Below are positions 35,000 to 43,970 of a stretch of 64,000 nucleotides of DNA, piece after piece. The stretch lies in NCBI RefSeq assembly GCF_026241225.1, contig NZ_JAPFQP010000001.1, forward strand, positions 1,116,001-1,180,000, written 5' to 3'. The notes under the pieces are model-generated. The model was not told where the DNA came from and did not search any database. It worked only from the letters and a program-made list of their open reading frames with translations. The position numbers and the translations under genes were made by a program. The first letter of the stretch is position 1. The number at the start of each line of letters is the position of its first letter. Origin of the DNA: Lentiprolixibacter aurantiacus (GTDB lineage: Bacteria; Bacteroidota; Bacteroidia; Flavobacteriales; Flavobacteriaceae).

Positions 35000-35767
35000 A
35001 TGGTTATTACGGACACACATTGTCATCTTTATCTGGAGGCGTTTGAGGAAGACCTGGAAGCGGTCATGAGCCGGGCAAATGCAGAAGGGGTTTCACGATT
35101 CTTTATTCCTGCTATTGATTCCGGATACACACAGGCCATGCTCGATCTGAAAGGGGCCTTTCCAGACCAGGTATTTCTGATGGCGGGCCTGCATCCCACC
35201 CATGTGAAGGAAAATTACAGGCAGGAGCTGGAACATGTTAAAACCCTGCTTGATCATGGTAATTATTGCGCTGTGGGTGAGATCGGTATCGACCTGTACT
35301 GGGATAAGACTTTTATCAGGCAACAGCAGGAAGCTTTCCGGATCCAGATACGGTGGGCTAAAGAATATGGATTGCCCATTGTTATTCATTGCCGTGAATC
35401 CTTTGATGAGATATTTGAAATACTGGAAGAGGAAAAAGGGAATGATTTAAGGGGTATCTTCCATTGTTTTACCGGAACCCTGGAACAGGCCCATAGGGCT
35501 ATTGGATACAATATGAAGCTGGGGATAGGGGGTGTGGTTACCTTCAAAAATGGAAAGATTGACCAGTTTATTGATCAGATCGACCTGGAGCATATTGTAC
35601 TCGAAACGGATTCCCCCTATCTGGCGCCAGTGCCCTATCGCGGAAAAAGAAACGAAAGCAGCTATCTTAGGCAGGTCATTGATAAACTGGCCACCCTTTA
35701 CAACATACCCGGGGAAGAAATAGCACGTATCACCACGGTAAACTCCAGGGCTGTTTTTGGAATGTAA
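35000..35767 (+). CDS. tatD: TatD-family metal-dependent hydrolase
   Basis: A 255-residue TIM-barrel hydrolase. Metal ligands: DTHCHLYLEAF (HxH), GEIGIDLYWD (Glu), IVIHCRES (His), GIFHCFTG (His) and LETDSPYLAP (Asp). Homologues act as 3'-5' DNA exonucleases. 39 bp from the divergent retropepsin gene and 42 bp before the asparaginase gene. Confidence 0.92.
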   Translation: MVITDTHCHLYLEAFEEDLEAVMSRANAEGVSRFFIPAIDSGYTQAMLDLKGAFPDQVFLMAGLHPTHVKENYRQELEHVKTLLDHGNYCAVGEIGIDLYWDKTFIRQQQEAFRIQIRWAKEYGLPIVIHCRESFDEIFEILEEEKGNDLRGIFHCFTGTLEQAHRAIGYNMKLGIGGVVTFKNGKIDQFIDQIDLEHIVLETDSPYLAPVPYRGKRNESSYLRQVIDKLATLYNIPGEEIARITTVNSRAVFGM

Positions 35768-35809
35768 AATAAATCGGTACTCATGTACCGCAATTGAAGA
35801 AGTTGGTAT

Positions 35810-36838
35810 ATGAACGAAAAGGTTAACATACTCATCATCTACACTGGAGGGACCATTGGAATGGTAAAGGAATACCAATCGGATGTGCTCAAGGCATTTG
35901 ACTTCAGGAAGGTGGTAGAACAGATTCCGGAACTCAGGCAACTGGGCTGCCATATTGATAGTGTTTCCTTCAAAAAACCAATAGATTCCTCTGAAATGAA
36001 CCCCGGGCACTGGACAGCTATTGCCACTCTGATCGAAACGCACTATGACAATTACGACGGTTTTGTTGTACTTCACGGAAGCGATACCATGAGCTATACA
36101 GCTTCGGCCCTGAGTTTTATGCTGGAGAACCTGGGAAAGCCGGTCATTTTTACAGGATCCCAGCTTCCTATAGGAGACCTGCGAACGGATGCCAAGGAAA
36201 ACCTGATAACGGCTATACAGCTCGCCTCGCTTAAGGAAAATAATAAACCGGTAATACAGGAGGTTGGATTGTATTTTGAATATAAACTTTATCGGGCCAA
36301 CAGGACTACCAAACTTAACGCCGAGCATTTTCAGGCTTTCGGATCCCCTAATTTCCCTGCTTTAGCCGAATCCGGGGTGCACCTCAGGATAAACAGGGAG
36401 TACCTTTGGCAAACTACTCCAAGGAAGAAGTTTAAGGTACACAAGGACCTGGATGCCAACGTGGCCATTCTCAAACTCTTTCCGGGGATGAGCAGGAACC
36501 TGCTTGAAGGGGTGTTGAATATTTCAGGTTTAAAGGCCCTGATCCTGGAGACTTATGGAGCGGGGAACGCGCCCACCGAGGCCTGGATGTTAAAGGCCCT
36601 AAAGAGAGCGCTTGAAAAGGGCCTTCATGTGGTAAATGTTACCCAATGCCCCGGGGGTAGTGTTATGATGGGTCGTTACAAGACCAGTTTGGCACTCAGG
36701 GAAATGCAGATCATAGATGGGGGAGACATCACTACAGAAGCTGCGATCACCAAGCTCATGTACCTGCTTGGCAGCAAGGTATCCCGCAAAGCATTTAAAA
36801 CCATATTTGAAACCCCTTTAAGGGGGGAAATGTCCTAA
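35810..36838 (+). CDS. ansA: Asparaginase, type I (cytosolic)
   Basis: A 342-residue asparaginase that hydrolyses asparagine to aspartate and ammonia. Catalytic threonines are in IIYTGGTIGM and VLHGSDTMSYTASAL. No signal peptide, so the low-affinity cytosolic type. A second, unrelated asparaginase-fold protein (Ntn-hydrolase) occurs at 55664-56656. Confidence 0.93.
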   Translation: MNEKVNILIIYTGGTIGMVKEYQSDVLKAFDFRKVVEQIPELRQLGCHIDSVSFKKPIDSSEMNPGHWTAIATLIETHYDNYDGFVVLHGSDTMSYTASALSFMLENLGKPVIFTGSQLPIGDLRTDAKENLITAIQLASLKENNKPVIQEVGLYFEYKLYRANRTTKLNAEHFQAFGSPNFPALAESGVHLRINREYLWQTTPRKKFKVHKDLDANVAILKLFPGMSRNLLEGVLNISGLKALILETYGAGNAPTEAWMLKALKRALEKGLHVVNVTQCPGGSVMMGRYKTSLALREMQIIDGGDITTEAAITKLMYLLGSKVSRKAFKTIFETPLRGEMS

Positions 36839-36906
36839 AATTAACGCGGGAAAATTTTATTAAATAATAATTTTTTTGTTTCTTGGACGCCCTGTTTATA
36901 AGGAAT

Positions 36907-36994
36907 AGAGAGGTGGCCGAGTGGTCGAAGGCGCACGCCTGGAAAGTGTGTATACACCAAAAGTGTATCGAGGGTTCGAATCCCTTCCTCTCTG
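36907..36994 (+). tRNA. tRNA-Ser (anticodon GGA)
   Basis: Acceptor AGAGAGG pairs with CCTCTCT; anticodon arm CACGC-CTGGAAA-GTGTG; long variable arm TATACAC/GTGTAT; T arm around GGTTCGAATCC. Discriminator G at 36994; CCA not encoded. Confidence 0.95.
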
Positions 36995-37016
36995 CAAGTG
37001 TATTCCTTGGGGGTAA

Positions 37017-37038
37017 AGGCGCAGAACCGCCTATTTTT
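37017..37038 (+). terminator. Terminator after tRNA-Ser
   Basis: AGGCG (37017-37021) pairs with CGCCT (37028-37032), then ATTTTT. Confidence 0.6.
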
Positions 37039-37151
37039 ATGGGATTTGATGAGGTTCAGGTATGCATTTCTGCCGCCAAGTTTTAATTTTTTAATTGTAT
37101 TTTTTATTTTATCTTTAACCCTATTAACTAACTAAATTTAAGTTTGAAAAA

Positions 37152-37937
37152 ATGAAAAGATTATTCTCGATCCTGGCTATGGCCGGGTTATTTGTCCTAA
37201 GTACAAATACAGTGAGCGCGAAGGCAACAGCTGCAATCTCCAATATGTCAGCTACAGTCAACACAGCAATGGTGATGTTACAGGATGAAGCCGGAGCGGA
37301 AGAAGCCAAAGGATTTACGCAGGTATTGAAGGAGCAATTCATTCAGGGGGGCGCAGGCTTCATGGGAATTGTACTTCTTTGTTTGATCTTAGGTCTTGCG
37401 GTTGCAATAGAAAGAATTATTTATCTGAACCTGGCAAGTACTAATTCAGCTAAGCTCAAGCAGCAAGTTGAAGATGCACTGGCTTCCGGAGGAATTGAAG
37501 CTGCAAAAGAAATTTGCCGTAACACTAAGGGGCCCGTTGCCTCTATCTACTATCAGGGTCTGGACCGTGCAGGTGAGAGTGTAGAATCTGCTGAAAAAGC
37601 TGTTGTTGCTTACGGTGGAGTTCAGATGGGACAGCTCGAGAAAAACGTTTCCTGGTTATCTCTGTTTATCGCAATTGCTCCCATGCTTGGATTCATGGGT
37701 ACGGTAATCGGTATGATCCAGGCCTTCCAGAAAATTAGTGCTGTTGGTAACCTGAGTGCCTCCCTGATTGCAGGTGACATCCAGGTAGCTCTTTTGACTA
37801 CAGTATTCGGTCTTATCACAGCTATTATCCTGCAAATTTTCTACAACTATATCATTGCTAAAATCGACAGTATCGTAAACGATATGGAAGACTCTTCGAT
37901 CACTTTGATCGATATGCTGGTAGACCACAAGAAATAA
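37152..37937 (+). CDS. exbB: ExbB/TolQ-type proton channel
   Basis: A 261-residue MotA/TolQ/ExbB family protein, the proton-conducting part of the TonB energising complex. An N-terminal cleavable-looking hydrophobic segment (FSILAMAGLFVLSTNTVSAK) is followed by three membrane helices: near 75-95 (GFMGIVLLCLILGLAVAIER), 165-190 (LSLFIAIAPMLGFMGTVIGMI) and 210-235. First gene of a four-gene run with two ExbD proteins. A TATCTTTA box at 37110-37117 is a possible promoter element. Confidence 0.93.
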   Translation: MKRLFSILAMAGLFVLSTNTVSAKATAAISNMSATVNTAMVMLQDEAGAEEAKGFTQVLKEQFIQGGAGFMGIVLLCLILGLAVAIERIIYLNLASTNSAKLKQQVEDALASGGIEAAKEICRNTKGPVASIYYQGLDRAGESVESAEKAVVAYGGVQMGQLEKNVSWLSLFIAIAPMLGFMGTVIGMIQAFQKISAVGNLSASLIAGDIQVALLTTVFGLITAIILQIFYNYIIAKIDSIVNDMEDSSITLIDMLVDHKK

Positions 37938-37960
37938 GTTGAACTCTTAAAGAACAAATT

Positions 37961-38404
37961 ATGAACAAAATTGTAAAAATCGTTCTTGCCGTTATAGGAG
38001 TTGTGGCTGCAATTATGTGGTATCAGTTGCCCAGCAAGGATATGCCCGTTTCTGAGGCTATCGAGAGTGGACCAATGAATATCATGTTTATGATCATGTA
38101 CCTCTTATTAGGAATTGCAGTCGCATCAAGTATATTGTTTGCGATCCGCGCTTATTTTTCTAACCCTAAAAGCCTCAAAAAGACTTTGATGCTTGTTGCT
38201 GGATTCGCGGTTGTAGTATTTATTGCATACGCCCTTTCCGATGGAGAGGACGGTACCGTTGAAGCCATGTCAAGCAGAGGTGTAGAAACCACTACGGATG
38301 TTGTTAAGAACATCGGTGCAGGTTTGAACGTGTTTTTCTTCCTGGTAATCATCGCTGTTGCATCAATGGCCTGGGGAGGAGTGAAGAAAGTATTTAGTAA
38401 ATAA
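37961..38404 (+). CDS. Four-helix membrane protein of the ExbBD cluster
   Basis: A 147-residue protein with four membrane segments (about residues 5-22, 41-64, 74-91 and 118-138). I do not know a named function; its position between exbB and exbD, with 23-bp and 11-bp gaps, suggests it belongs to the same motor complex. Confidence 0.78.
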   Translation: MNKIVKIVLAVIGVVAAIMWYQLPSKDMPVSEAIESGPMNIMFMIMYLLLGIAVASSILFAIRAYFSNPKSLKKTLMLVAGFAVVVFIAYALSDGEDGTVEAMSSRGVETTTDVVKNIGAGLNVFFFLVIIAVASMAWGGVKKVFSK

Positions 38405-38415
38405 AAAGAAAAGTT

Positions 38416-39024
38416 ATGCCTAGAAGAGGAGGACCACCGGAAGTAAATGCGGGCTCAATGGCAGATATCGCTTTCCTCTTGCTGATCTTTTTCCTGGTGA
38501 CCACCACCATTGAAACAGACGCAGGTTTGGATCGTATGCTGCCTCCAATTGAACCACCAGATCAGGATGTGGTAATTAAACAGAAGAATATCTTCACCGT
38601 AAACATTAATAAAAATGGCCAGCTTCTCGTGGAAGAAGAGCTGTTGGACCTCAGGGATCTTAGAGCTAGAGCTGTTGAGTTTCTGGATAACGGTGGTGAC
38701 GGAACCTGTAACTATTGCAGGGGAGGCAAAGACGCCAGTTCTTCGGATAATCCTACAAAGGCAATTATCTCCCTTAAGAACGACCGCGAAACCAAATATG
38801 CTACCTATATCACTGTTCAGAATGAACTGGTAGGAGCCTATAACGAATTGCGGAACAGGGAAGCACAACGCCTGTATGGCAGAAACTTTACGGAAATGGA
38901 AGCTGAATTTCTCAATCCGGAAACGCCTGCCAGTATTCGGGACGATCTGAAAGACAAAGTAAAGGCAGTGCAGGATTTATTCCCGCAAAAACTGTCCGAA
39001 GCTGAAACGTCTGCGAGTAACTAA
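38416..39024 (+). CDS. exbD: ExbD-family biopolymer transporter protein
   Basis: A 202-residue ExbD/TolR protein with one N-terminal membrane helix containing the key aspartate (MADIAFLLLIFFLVTTTIET) and a periplasmic domain. Longer than E. coli ExbD (141) because of an insert with a CxxC pair (GTCNYCRGG, 38707-38718) and a charged C-terminal helix. It works with ExbB to harvest proton-motive force for TonB. Confidence 0.92.
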   Translation: MPRRGGPPEVNAGSMADIAFLLLIFFLVTTTIETDAGLDRMLPPIEPPDQDVVIKQKNIFTVNINKNGQLLVEEELLDLRDLRARAVEFLDNGGDGTCNYCRGGKDASSSDNPTKAIISLKNDRETKYATYITVQNELVGAYNELRNREAQRLYGRNFTEMEAEFLNPETPASIRDDLKDKVKAVQDLFPQKLSEAETSASN

Positions 39025-39043
39025 CAAAAGCTAAGTATCAATT

Positions 39044-39526
39044 ATGGCTAAATTCAATAAGAAAAAGGATGGGGATGTACCCGCAGTATCTACGGCTTCG
39101 TTGCCAGATATTGTATTTATGCTTTTGTTCTTCTTCATGACAGTAACCACCATGAAAGACAGTTCTCTTATGGTACAAAACACCTTGCCTAATGCAACGG
39201 AGGTTAAGAAACTGGAGAAGAAAGACCGGGTCCTGTATATTTATGTGGGAAAACCAACCCGGGAGTATCAGAAGGTATTCGGTACAGAGCCTAAAATCCA
39301 ATTGAACGATAAGTTCGCCAATGTTTCTGAAGTGGGTGATTTCATTCTGATGGAAAGAGCTAAGAAGCCTCAGGAACTTCAGAATGTGCTTACCACGGCT
39401 CTTAAAGTCGATAAGGAGGCCAATATGGGACTTATCTCGGATATAAAACAAGAACTGAGAAAGGTAAATGCCCTTAAGGTAAATTACACTACCTATGAAG
39501 GGGATGCCTTCCGAAATCTCCAGTAA
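39044..39526 (+). CDS. exbD: Second ExbD-family protein
   Basis: A 160-residue ExbD/TolR protein. The membrane helix SLPDIVFMLLFFFMTVTTM holds the conserved Asp. The periplasmic part differs from the first ExbD and lacks its CxxC, so the two probably form a mixed dimer, as in other Bacteroidota clusters of this type. Confidence 0.92.
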   Translation: MAKFNKKKDGDVPAVSTASLPDIVFMLLFFFMTVTTMKDSSLMVQNTLPNATEVKKLEKKDRVLYIYVGKPTREYQKVFGTEPKIQLNDKFANVSEVGDFILMERAKKPQELQNVLTTALKVDKEANMGLISDIKQELRKVNALKVNYTTYEGDAFRNLQ

Positions 39527-39563
39527 AGGGAGAATATAATACAAACTTAAACAAGGTTAGAGG

Positions 39564-39595
39564 CGCTCCAAATGTAATATTTGGAGCGTTTTTTT
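39564..39595 (+). terminator. Terminator of the exb cluster
   Basis: CGCTCCAA pairs with TTGGAGCG, followed by seven T. Confidence 0.85.
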
Positions 39596-39632
39596 GTGGG
39601 GAAGCTATTGGAAATAAGTACCTTTAATAACC

Positions 39633-40319
39633 ATGTTCAGGACATTTCAGTTAATCTTTGCCTGTTTGTTATCCACTGCGCTGTTTGCCCAGGATTCTCT
39701 GACCATTAAGCAGAGCAAATACCTGGAAGACCAGTTCTATATTGGATTGACCTATAACCTCCTGCTGAACAAACCGGAAACGGTAACACAACAAAACTTA
39801 TCCTATGGATTACAGGCCGGGTTTATAAAGGATATCCCGCTGAACAAGGAGCGCAATTTTGGCGTTGGCATCGGACTGGGATATGCCGTAAATTCATACT
39901 ATAACAACATACAGGCTATAGAAACTGACAATGGAATTACCTACCGGGTGTTTGATGAGAACTTTTCCTATAAAAGAAATAAGATAGAAACCCACCTTAT
40001 TGAAATGCCCCTGGAGATCCGCTGGCGGAATTCCACGGCAACAGAACACCGTTTTTGGCGGATATACACCGGATTTAAACTGGGCTATATTGTGGGAACA
40101 CGGTCCAAGCTGGTCACAGAAGGCTATAAGGACTCATTTTACAACCGGGATACTGAAAACTTCCGCTATGGCCTGGTGCTCAATGTTGGCTACAATACAT
40201 TCAATTTCCACTTGTACTATTCCTTGAACGATTTCTTTGAAGAGAATACAACTCTGGATACCGGTGAGACGCTTTCCCTCACCCCGATGAGCATAGGGAT
40301 AATCTTCTATATTCTGTGA
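39633..40319 (+). CDS. porT: PorT-family outer membrane protein
   Basis: A 228-residue protein with a signal peptide (cleaved near LFAQDS) and an eight-strand-type outer membrane beta-barrel pattern (YIGLTYNLLLN, GVGIGLGYAVNSY, IETHLIEMPLEIRWRN, FGLVLNVGY-like, SLTPMSIGIIFYIL). The IEMPLEIRWR segment and overall order match PorT, a type IX secretion and gliding component. Separate from the exb genes by a terminator. Confidence 0.75.
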   Translation: MFRTFQLIFACLLSTALFAQDSLTIKQSKYLEDQFYIGLTYNLLLNKPETVTQQNLSYGLQAGFIKDIPLNKERNFGVGIGLGYAVNSYYNNIQAIETDNGITYRVFDENFSYKRNKIETHLIEMPLEIRWRNSTATEHRFWRIYTGFKLGYIVGTRSKLVTEGYKDSFYNRDTENFRYGLVLNVGYNTFNFHLYYSLNDFFEENTTLDTGETLSLTPMSIGIIFYIL

Positions 40320-40338
40320 TCTCCCGGTTTTAAGCCCG

Positions 40339-40944
40339 CTAAAGCCAGAATTTGAAAGTTAGTAGCTGAGAGATCATCCCCAAAAGAAATCCGATGAATA
40401 TCTCAGACCTGCTGTGTGCCTGGAAATAGAGTCGTGCTGTGGCAACCAGTCCTGCAGCCAGGGTAACAGCACTTATAGCGATGGTAATATTTATCTCAAA
40501 ATGTATGCTAAGGCCTGTCAGGAACATCAGCAGGGTGCCCATACCCATCATATGCAGGCTGCTTTTAAAATTCAGGAAGAGCAGTAAAAGGCAAGAAGAT
40601 GTGGCCGCTATTAACCCAAGAAAAAAGTAATACAGCTCTATGATATAATTGTTGGGGATTACCTTGACTACAATCATCAATAATAAGGCGAGGCTAATAA
40701 TCAGGGGATACTTTCTTTCCCCCACTTTGGGGAGGAAAATATTGCTAACCACTCCCAGGGTCCTCAGTATGAAATAAATAATTATGGGGATAATCACCGT
40801 GAGAATAAAAATGGGGAGGATATTCCCGTTCTGTATTTCCCTTGGGGTGTATTTGGGGGTGATCACAAAATAAGAAAGTGTACCCATTATCGGGATGAAC
40901 AGTGGGTGGAAAAAGTAAGACAGTACTTTCAGGAACAGTTTCAT
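40339..40944 (-). CDS. PAP2-like membrane protein
   Basis: A 201-residue, six-helix membrane protein resembling the PAP2 (phosphatidic acid phosphatase) superfamily in topology, ending with ARLYFQAHSRSEIFIGFLLG, which keeps the SxxE/H-like end of the PAP2 motif; the first KxxxxxxRP motif is weak (KVGERKYPLIIS). Activity is therefore unproven. Its ATG shares one base with the rpoN stop (TGATG), implying coupled translation. Confidence 0.75.
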   Translation of the reverse strand: MKLFLKVLSYFFHPLFIPIMGTLSYFVITPKYTPREIQNGNILPIFILTVIIPIIIYFILRTLGVVSNIFLPKVGERKYPLIISLALLLMIVVKVIPNNYIIELYYFFLGLIAATSSCLLLLFLNFKSSLHMMGMGTLLMFLTGLSIHFEINITIAISAVTLAAGLVATARLYFQAHSRSEIFIGFLLGMISQLLTFKFWL

Positions 40945-42398
40945 CAAATCTGTTTTCTGAGTCGGGCTACTGGAATTCCGAGCTGTTCCCGATATTTGGC
41001 CACGGTGCGCCTGGCGATGGGATACCCTTTCTCTTTGAGTATCCTGGCTAGTTTGTCGTCTGTAAGTGGTTTTTTCTTGTCTTCCTCCCCGATAACATTT
41101 TCAAGAATAGTCTTGATCTCCCTGGTTGACACGTCCTCACCCTCCACGTTTTTCATGGATTCTGAGAAATACTCCTTAATCAATTTGGTGCCATATGGGG
41201 TGTCTACATATTTGCTGTTGGCCACCCTGGAGACTGTGGAAACATCCATTTGGATGGTGTCTGCAATGTCTTTCAGGATCATGGGTTTGAGCTTGCGCTC
41301 GTCCCCGGTCAGGAAATATTCCCGCTGATAGTCCATAATAGCCTTCATGGTTACATACAATGTCTGTTGTCTCTGCCGTATAGCATCTATAAACCATTTG
41401 GCCGCGTCCAGTTTCTGTTTGATAAAGAGTACTGCGTCCTTCTGGGCCTTTGTTCGCTCCTTGGACTTTTTATAGCCTTCCAGCATATTGTTGTACTCTT
41501 TTGAGACATGGAGGTCCGGTGCATTCCTGGCGTTAAGGTTCAGTTCCAGTTCCCCATCAACAATCTTTATGGAAAAATCCGGGACGATATGTTCAATAAT
41601 CTTATTTCCACCCGAGTAAGACCCTCCGGGTTTGGGATTTAACTTTTCAATTTCGCTTATGGCCTCCTTTAGCTCTTCTTCCTCAATACCGTGTTTCTGA
41701 AGAAGCCTGGAATAGTGTTTTTTAGTAAAGTGTTCGAAGGATTTGTCCAGGATTTCCAGGGCCAGTTCTATGGAAGGGGTGGGGGGTTTTCGCTTCAATT
41801 GTATAATGAGGCACTCGTCCAGTGACCTGGCTGCCACTCCGGGCGGATCAAGTTCCTGTACAACTTTCAGCACATGTTCTATAGCCTCTTCATCTACATA
41901 CACATTCTGGGTAAATGCCAGATCGTCCATGATATCCGGTATGGTCCTTCGGATATAGCCACTTTCATCAACACTACCAACCAGGAATTCAGCAATGGCC
42001 CACTCCTCATCATTGAGGTATATGGTGTTGAGCTGATTCATCAGGTACTGGTTAAAGGAAACACCAGCAGCATATGGAATGCTCTTTTCGTCTTCGTCCG
42101 GGCTGTAATTGCTGGTTTGGGTACGGTAATCCGGGATTTCATCGTCACTCAGATAGTCATCAATATTGATATCCTCCGTGTCTATGGTTTCGCTATCCAT
42201 ATCCCCATCCAGGGAATCGCTGTACTCGTCCTCCATTTCCAGGCTTTCCTTGCCGCTTTCAAGCGCAGGGTTTTCTTCCAATTCCTGTTTAAGCCGCTGT
42301 TCAAATGCCTGGGTAGGCAGTTGAATTAGCTTCATTAATTGGATCTGTTGGGGGCTTAGCTTTTGTGCAAGTTTAAACTGTAAGTGTTGTTTCAGCAT
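40944..42398 (-). CDS. rpoN: RNA polymerase sigma-54 factor
   Basis: A 484-residue sigma-54: glutamine/leucine-rich activator region at the start (LKQHLQFKLAQKLSPQQIQL), an acidic region II (DEYSDSLDGDMDSETIDTED), the core-binding and HTH parts, and the RpoN box ARRTVAKYREQL near the C-terminus. It directs polymerase to -24/-12 promoters with activator ATPases. 43 bp after asnS on the same strand. Confidence 0.95.
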   Translation of the reverse strand: MLKQHLQFKLAQKLSPQQIQLMKLIQLPTQAFEQRLKQELEENPALESGKESLEMEDEYSDSLDGDMDSETIDTEDINIDDYLSDDEIPDYRTQTSNYSPDEDEKSIPYAAGVSFNQYLMNQLNTIYLNDEEWAIAEFLVGSVDESGYIRRTIPDIMDDLAFTQNVYVDEEAIEHVLKVVQELDPPGVAARSLDECLIIQLKRKPPTPSIELALEILDKSFEHFTKKHYSRLLQKHGIEEEELKEAISEIEKLNPKPGGSYSGGNKIIEHIVPDFSIKIVDGELELNLNARNAPDLHVSKEYNNMLEGYKKSKERTKAQKDAVLFIKQKLDAAKWFIDAIRQRQQTLYVTMKAIMDYQREYFLTGDERKLKPMILKDIADTIQMDVSTVSRVANSKYVDTPYGTKLIKEYFSESMKNVEGEDVSTREIKTILENVIGEEDKKKPLTDDKLARILKEKGYPIARRTVAKYREQLGIPVARLRKQI

Positions 42399-42441
42399 TT
42401 GAGTAACAGATCAACCTTCCTCATAAAGTTACATAAGTATT

Positions 42442-43875
42442 TTAAAACTCCGCATTTTGCGGGGTTCTGGGGAATGGAATTACGTCTCGAATGTTACCCA
42501 TGCCTGTAGCAAACTGAACAAGCCGTTCAAATCCAAGTCCAAAACCGCTGTGGACCGCACTTCCAAACCTGCGCAAGTCCAGATACCACCACAGTTCTTT
42601 TTCATCAATGCCCATTTCTGCAATGCGTTTTTCCAGCACATCAAGGCGTTCCTCCCGCTGTGATCCGCCAACGATTTCCCCAATACCCGGGAAAAGGATA
42701 TCCATGGCACCAACGGTTTTGCCGTCATCATTGAGGCGCATATAAAAGGCCTTGATCCTGGCAGGGTAGTCGAACAGTATTACCGGGCATTTAAAATGCT
42801 TTTCAACCAGGTAGCGTTCGTGTTCACTTTGGAGATCCACACCCCATTCATTTACGGGGAACTGAAACTTCTTCTTCTTATTGGGTTTGCTGTTTCTCAG
42901 AATATCAATAGCCTCTGTGTATGGGATCCTTTTAAACTCATTGTCTGTGACAAACTTCAGTTTTTCAATCAGGGACAGTTCACTGCGTTCCGCCTGCGGA
43001 CGGGTTTTTTCTTCATCCAGCAATCGTTTTTCCAGGAACAGCAGGTCCTCTTCACAGTTCTCCAGAATATACCTCAGAATATTTTTAATGAAATCTTCGG
43101 CCAGATCCATGTTGTCTTTCAGATCATGGAAGGCCATTTCAGGCTCGATCATCCAGAATTCTGCCAGGTGCCTCGAAGTATTGGAGTTTTCAGCCCTGAA
43201 GGTAGGCCCAAAAGTATACACCTTGCCCAGAGCCATGGCATAGGCCTCCGCCTCAAGCTGACCCGATACGGTCAGGTTGGTCTCTTTACCAAAAAAATCC
43301 TCGGTGTAGTCCACTTCATTGGCTTCCGTCAATGGCGGATCCTTCGGATCCAGGGTTGTTACCCTAAACATTTCTCCTGCCCCTTCTGCGTCTGAGCCCG
43401 TAATTATAGGTGCATGGAAATAGTAAAAACCGTTTTCCCTGAAATACTTGTGAATAGCAAATGCAAGGGCCGATCTCACACGCATGACTGCTGCAAACGT
43501 ATTGGTGCGGACACGCAAATGGGCCTGCTCCCTGAGGAACTCCATAGAGTGTTTCTTAGGCTGTATGGGATAACGCTCCGGGTCGGCTCCACCGTGGAGG
43601 AAGAGATCCCTTACCTGAATTTCCACATCCTGCCCGCGACCCATGCTTTCCACTACAGTCCCGGAAACCCGCACAGCTGCACCAGTTGTGATTTGCCTTA
43701 GGAGGTTGTCATCAAAAGCTTCAAAATCCACAACACATTGGATACTCCGCTGGGAAGAGCCATCGTTAAGTGCAATAAAACGATTGCTGCGAAAGGTGCG
43801 TACCCATCCATTCACTACTACTTCTTTACCAATCCAATCCCGGTGCAAGAGATCAATTATACGATATGCCTCCAT
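42442..43875 (-). CDS. asnS: Asparaginyl-tRNA synthetase
   Basis: A 477-residue class IIb synthetase with an N-terminal OB-fold anticodon-binding domain ([20 protein letters not shown]) and the catalytic motifs [21 protein letters not shown] (motif 2 region) and [29 protein letters not shown] (motif 3). Confidence 0.96.
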   Translation of the reverse strand: MEAYRIIDLLHRDWIGKEVVVNGWVRTFRSNRFIALNDGSSQRSIQCVVDFEAFDDNLLRQITTGAAVRVSGTVVESMGRGQDVEIQVRDLFLHGGADPERYPIQPKKHSMEFLREQAHLRVRTNTFAAVMRVRSALAFAIHKYFRENGFYYFHAPIITGSDAEGAGEMFRVTTLDPKDPPLTEANEVDYTEDFFGKETNLTVSGQLEAEAYAMALGKVYTFGPTFRAENSNTSRHLAEFWMIEPEMAFHDLKDNMDLAEDFIKNILRYILENCEEDLLFLEKRLLDEEKTRPQAERSELSLIEKLKFVTDNEFKRIPYTEAIDILRNSKPNKKKKFQFPVNEWGVDLQSEHERYLVEKHFKCPVILFDYPARIKAFYMRLNDDGKTVGAMDILFPGIGEIVGGSQREERLDVLEKRIAEMGIDEKELWWYLDLRRFGSAVHSGFGLGFERLVQFATGMGNIRDVIPFPRTPQNAEF

Positions 43876-43970
43876 ACAAATTTTTCTTATTCAAGCTCCA
43901 AAGATAACCCTTATCAAAAAATAAAGTAACGTATGTACCTCTTTTATAGCCGGAAATACGAGGGTTTTGA

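Noticed and set aside
35447-36328. Long open frame on the minus strand opposite asparaginase and tatD
   Set aside because: Fully covered by two recognised genes on the other strand; no domain and unnatural composition.
42796-43395. 199-codon frame opposite asnS
   Set aside because: asnS motifs are complete in the other strand; this frame has no recognisable feature.
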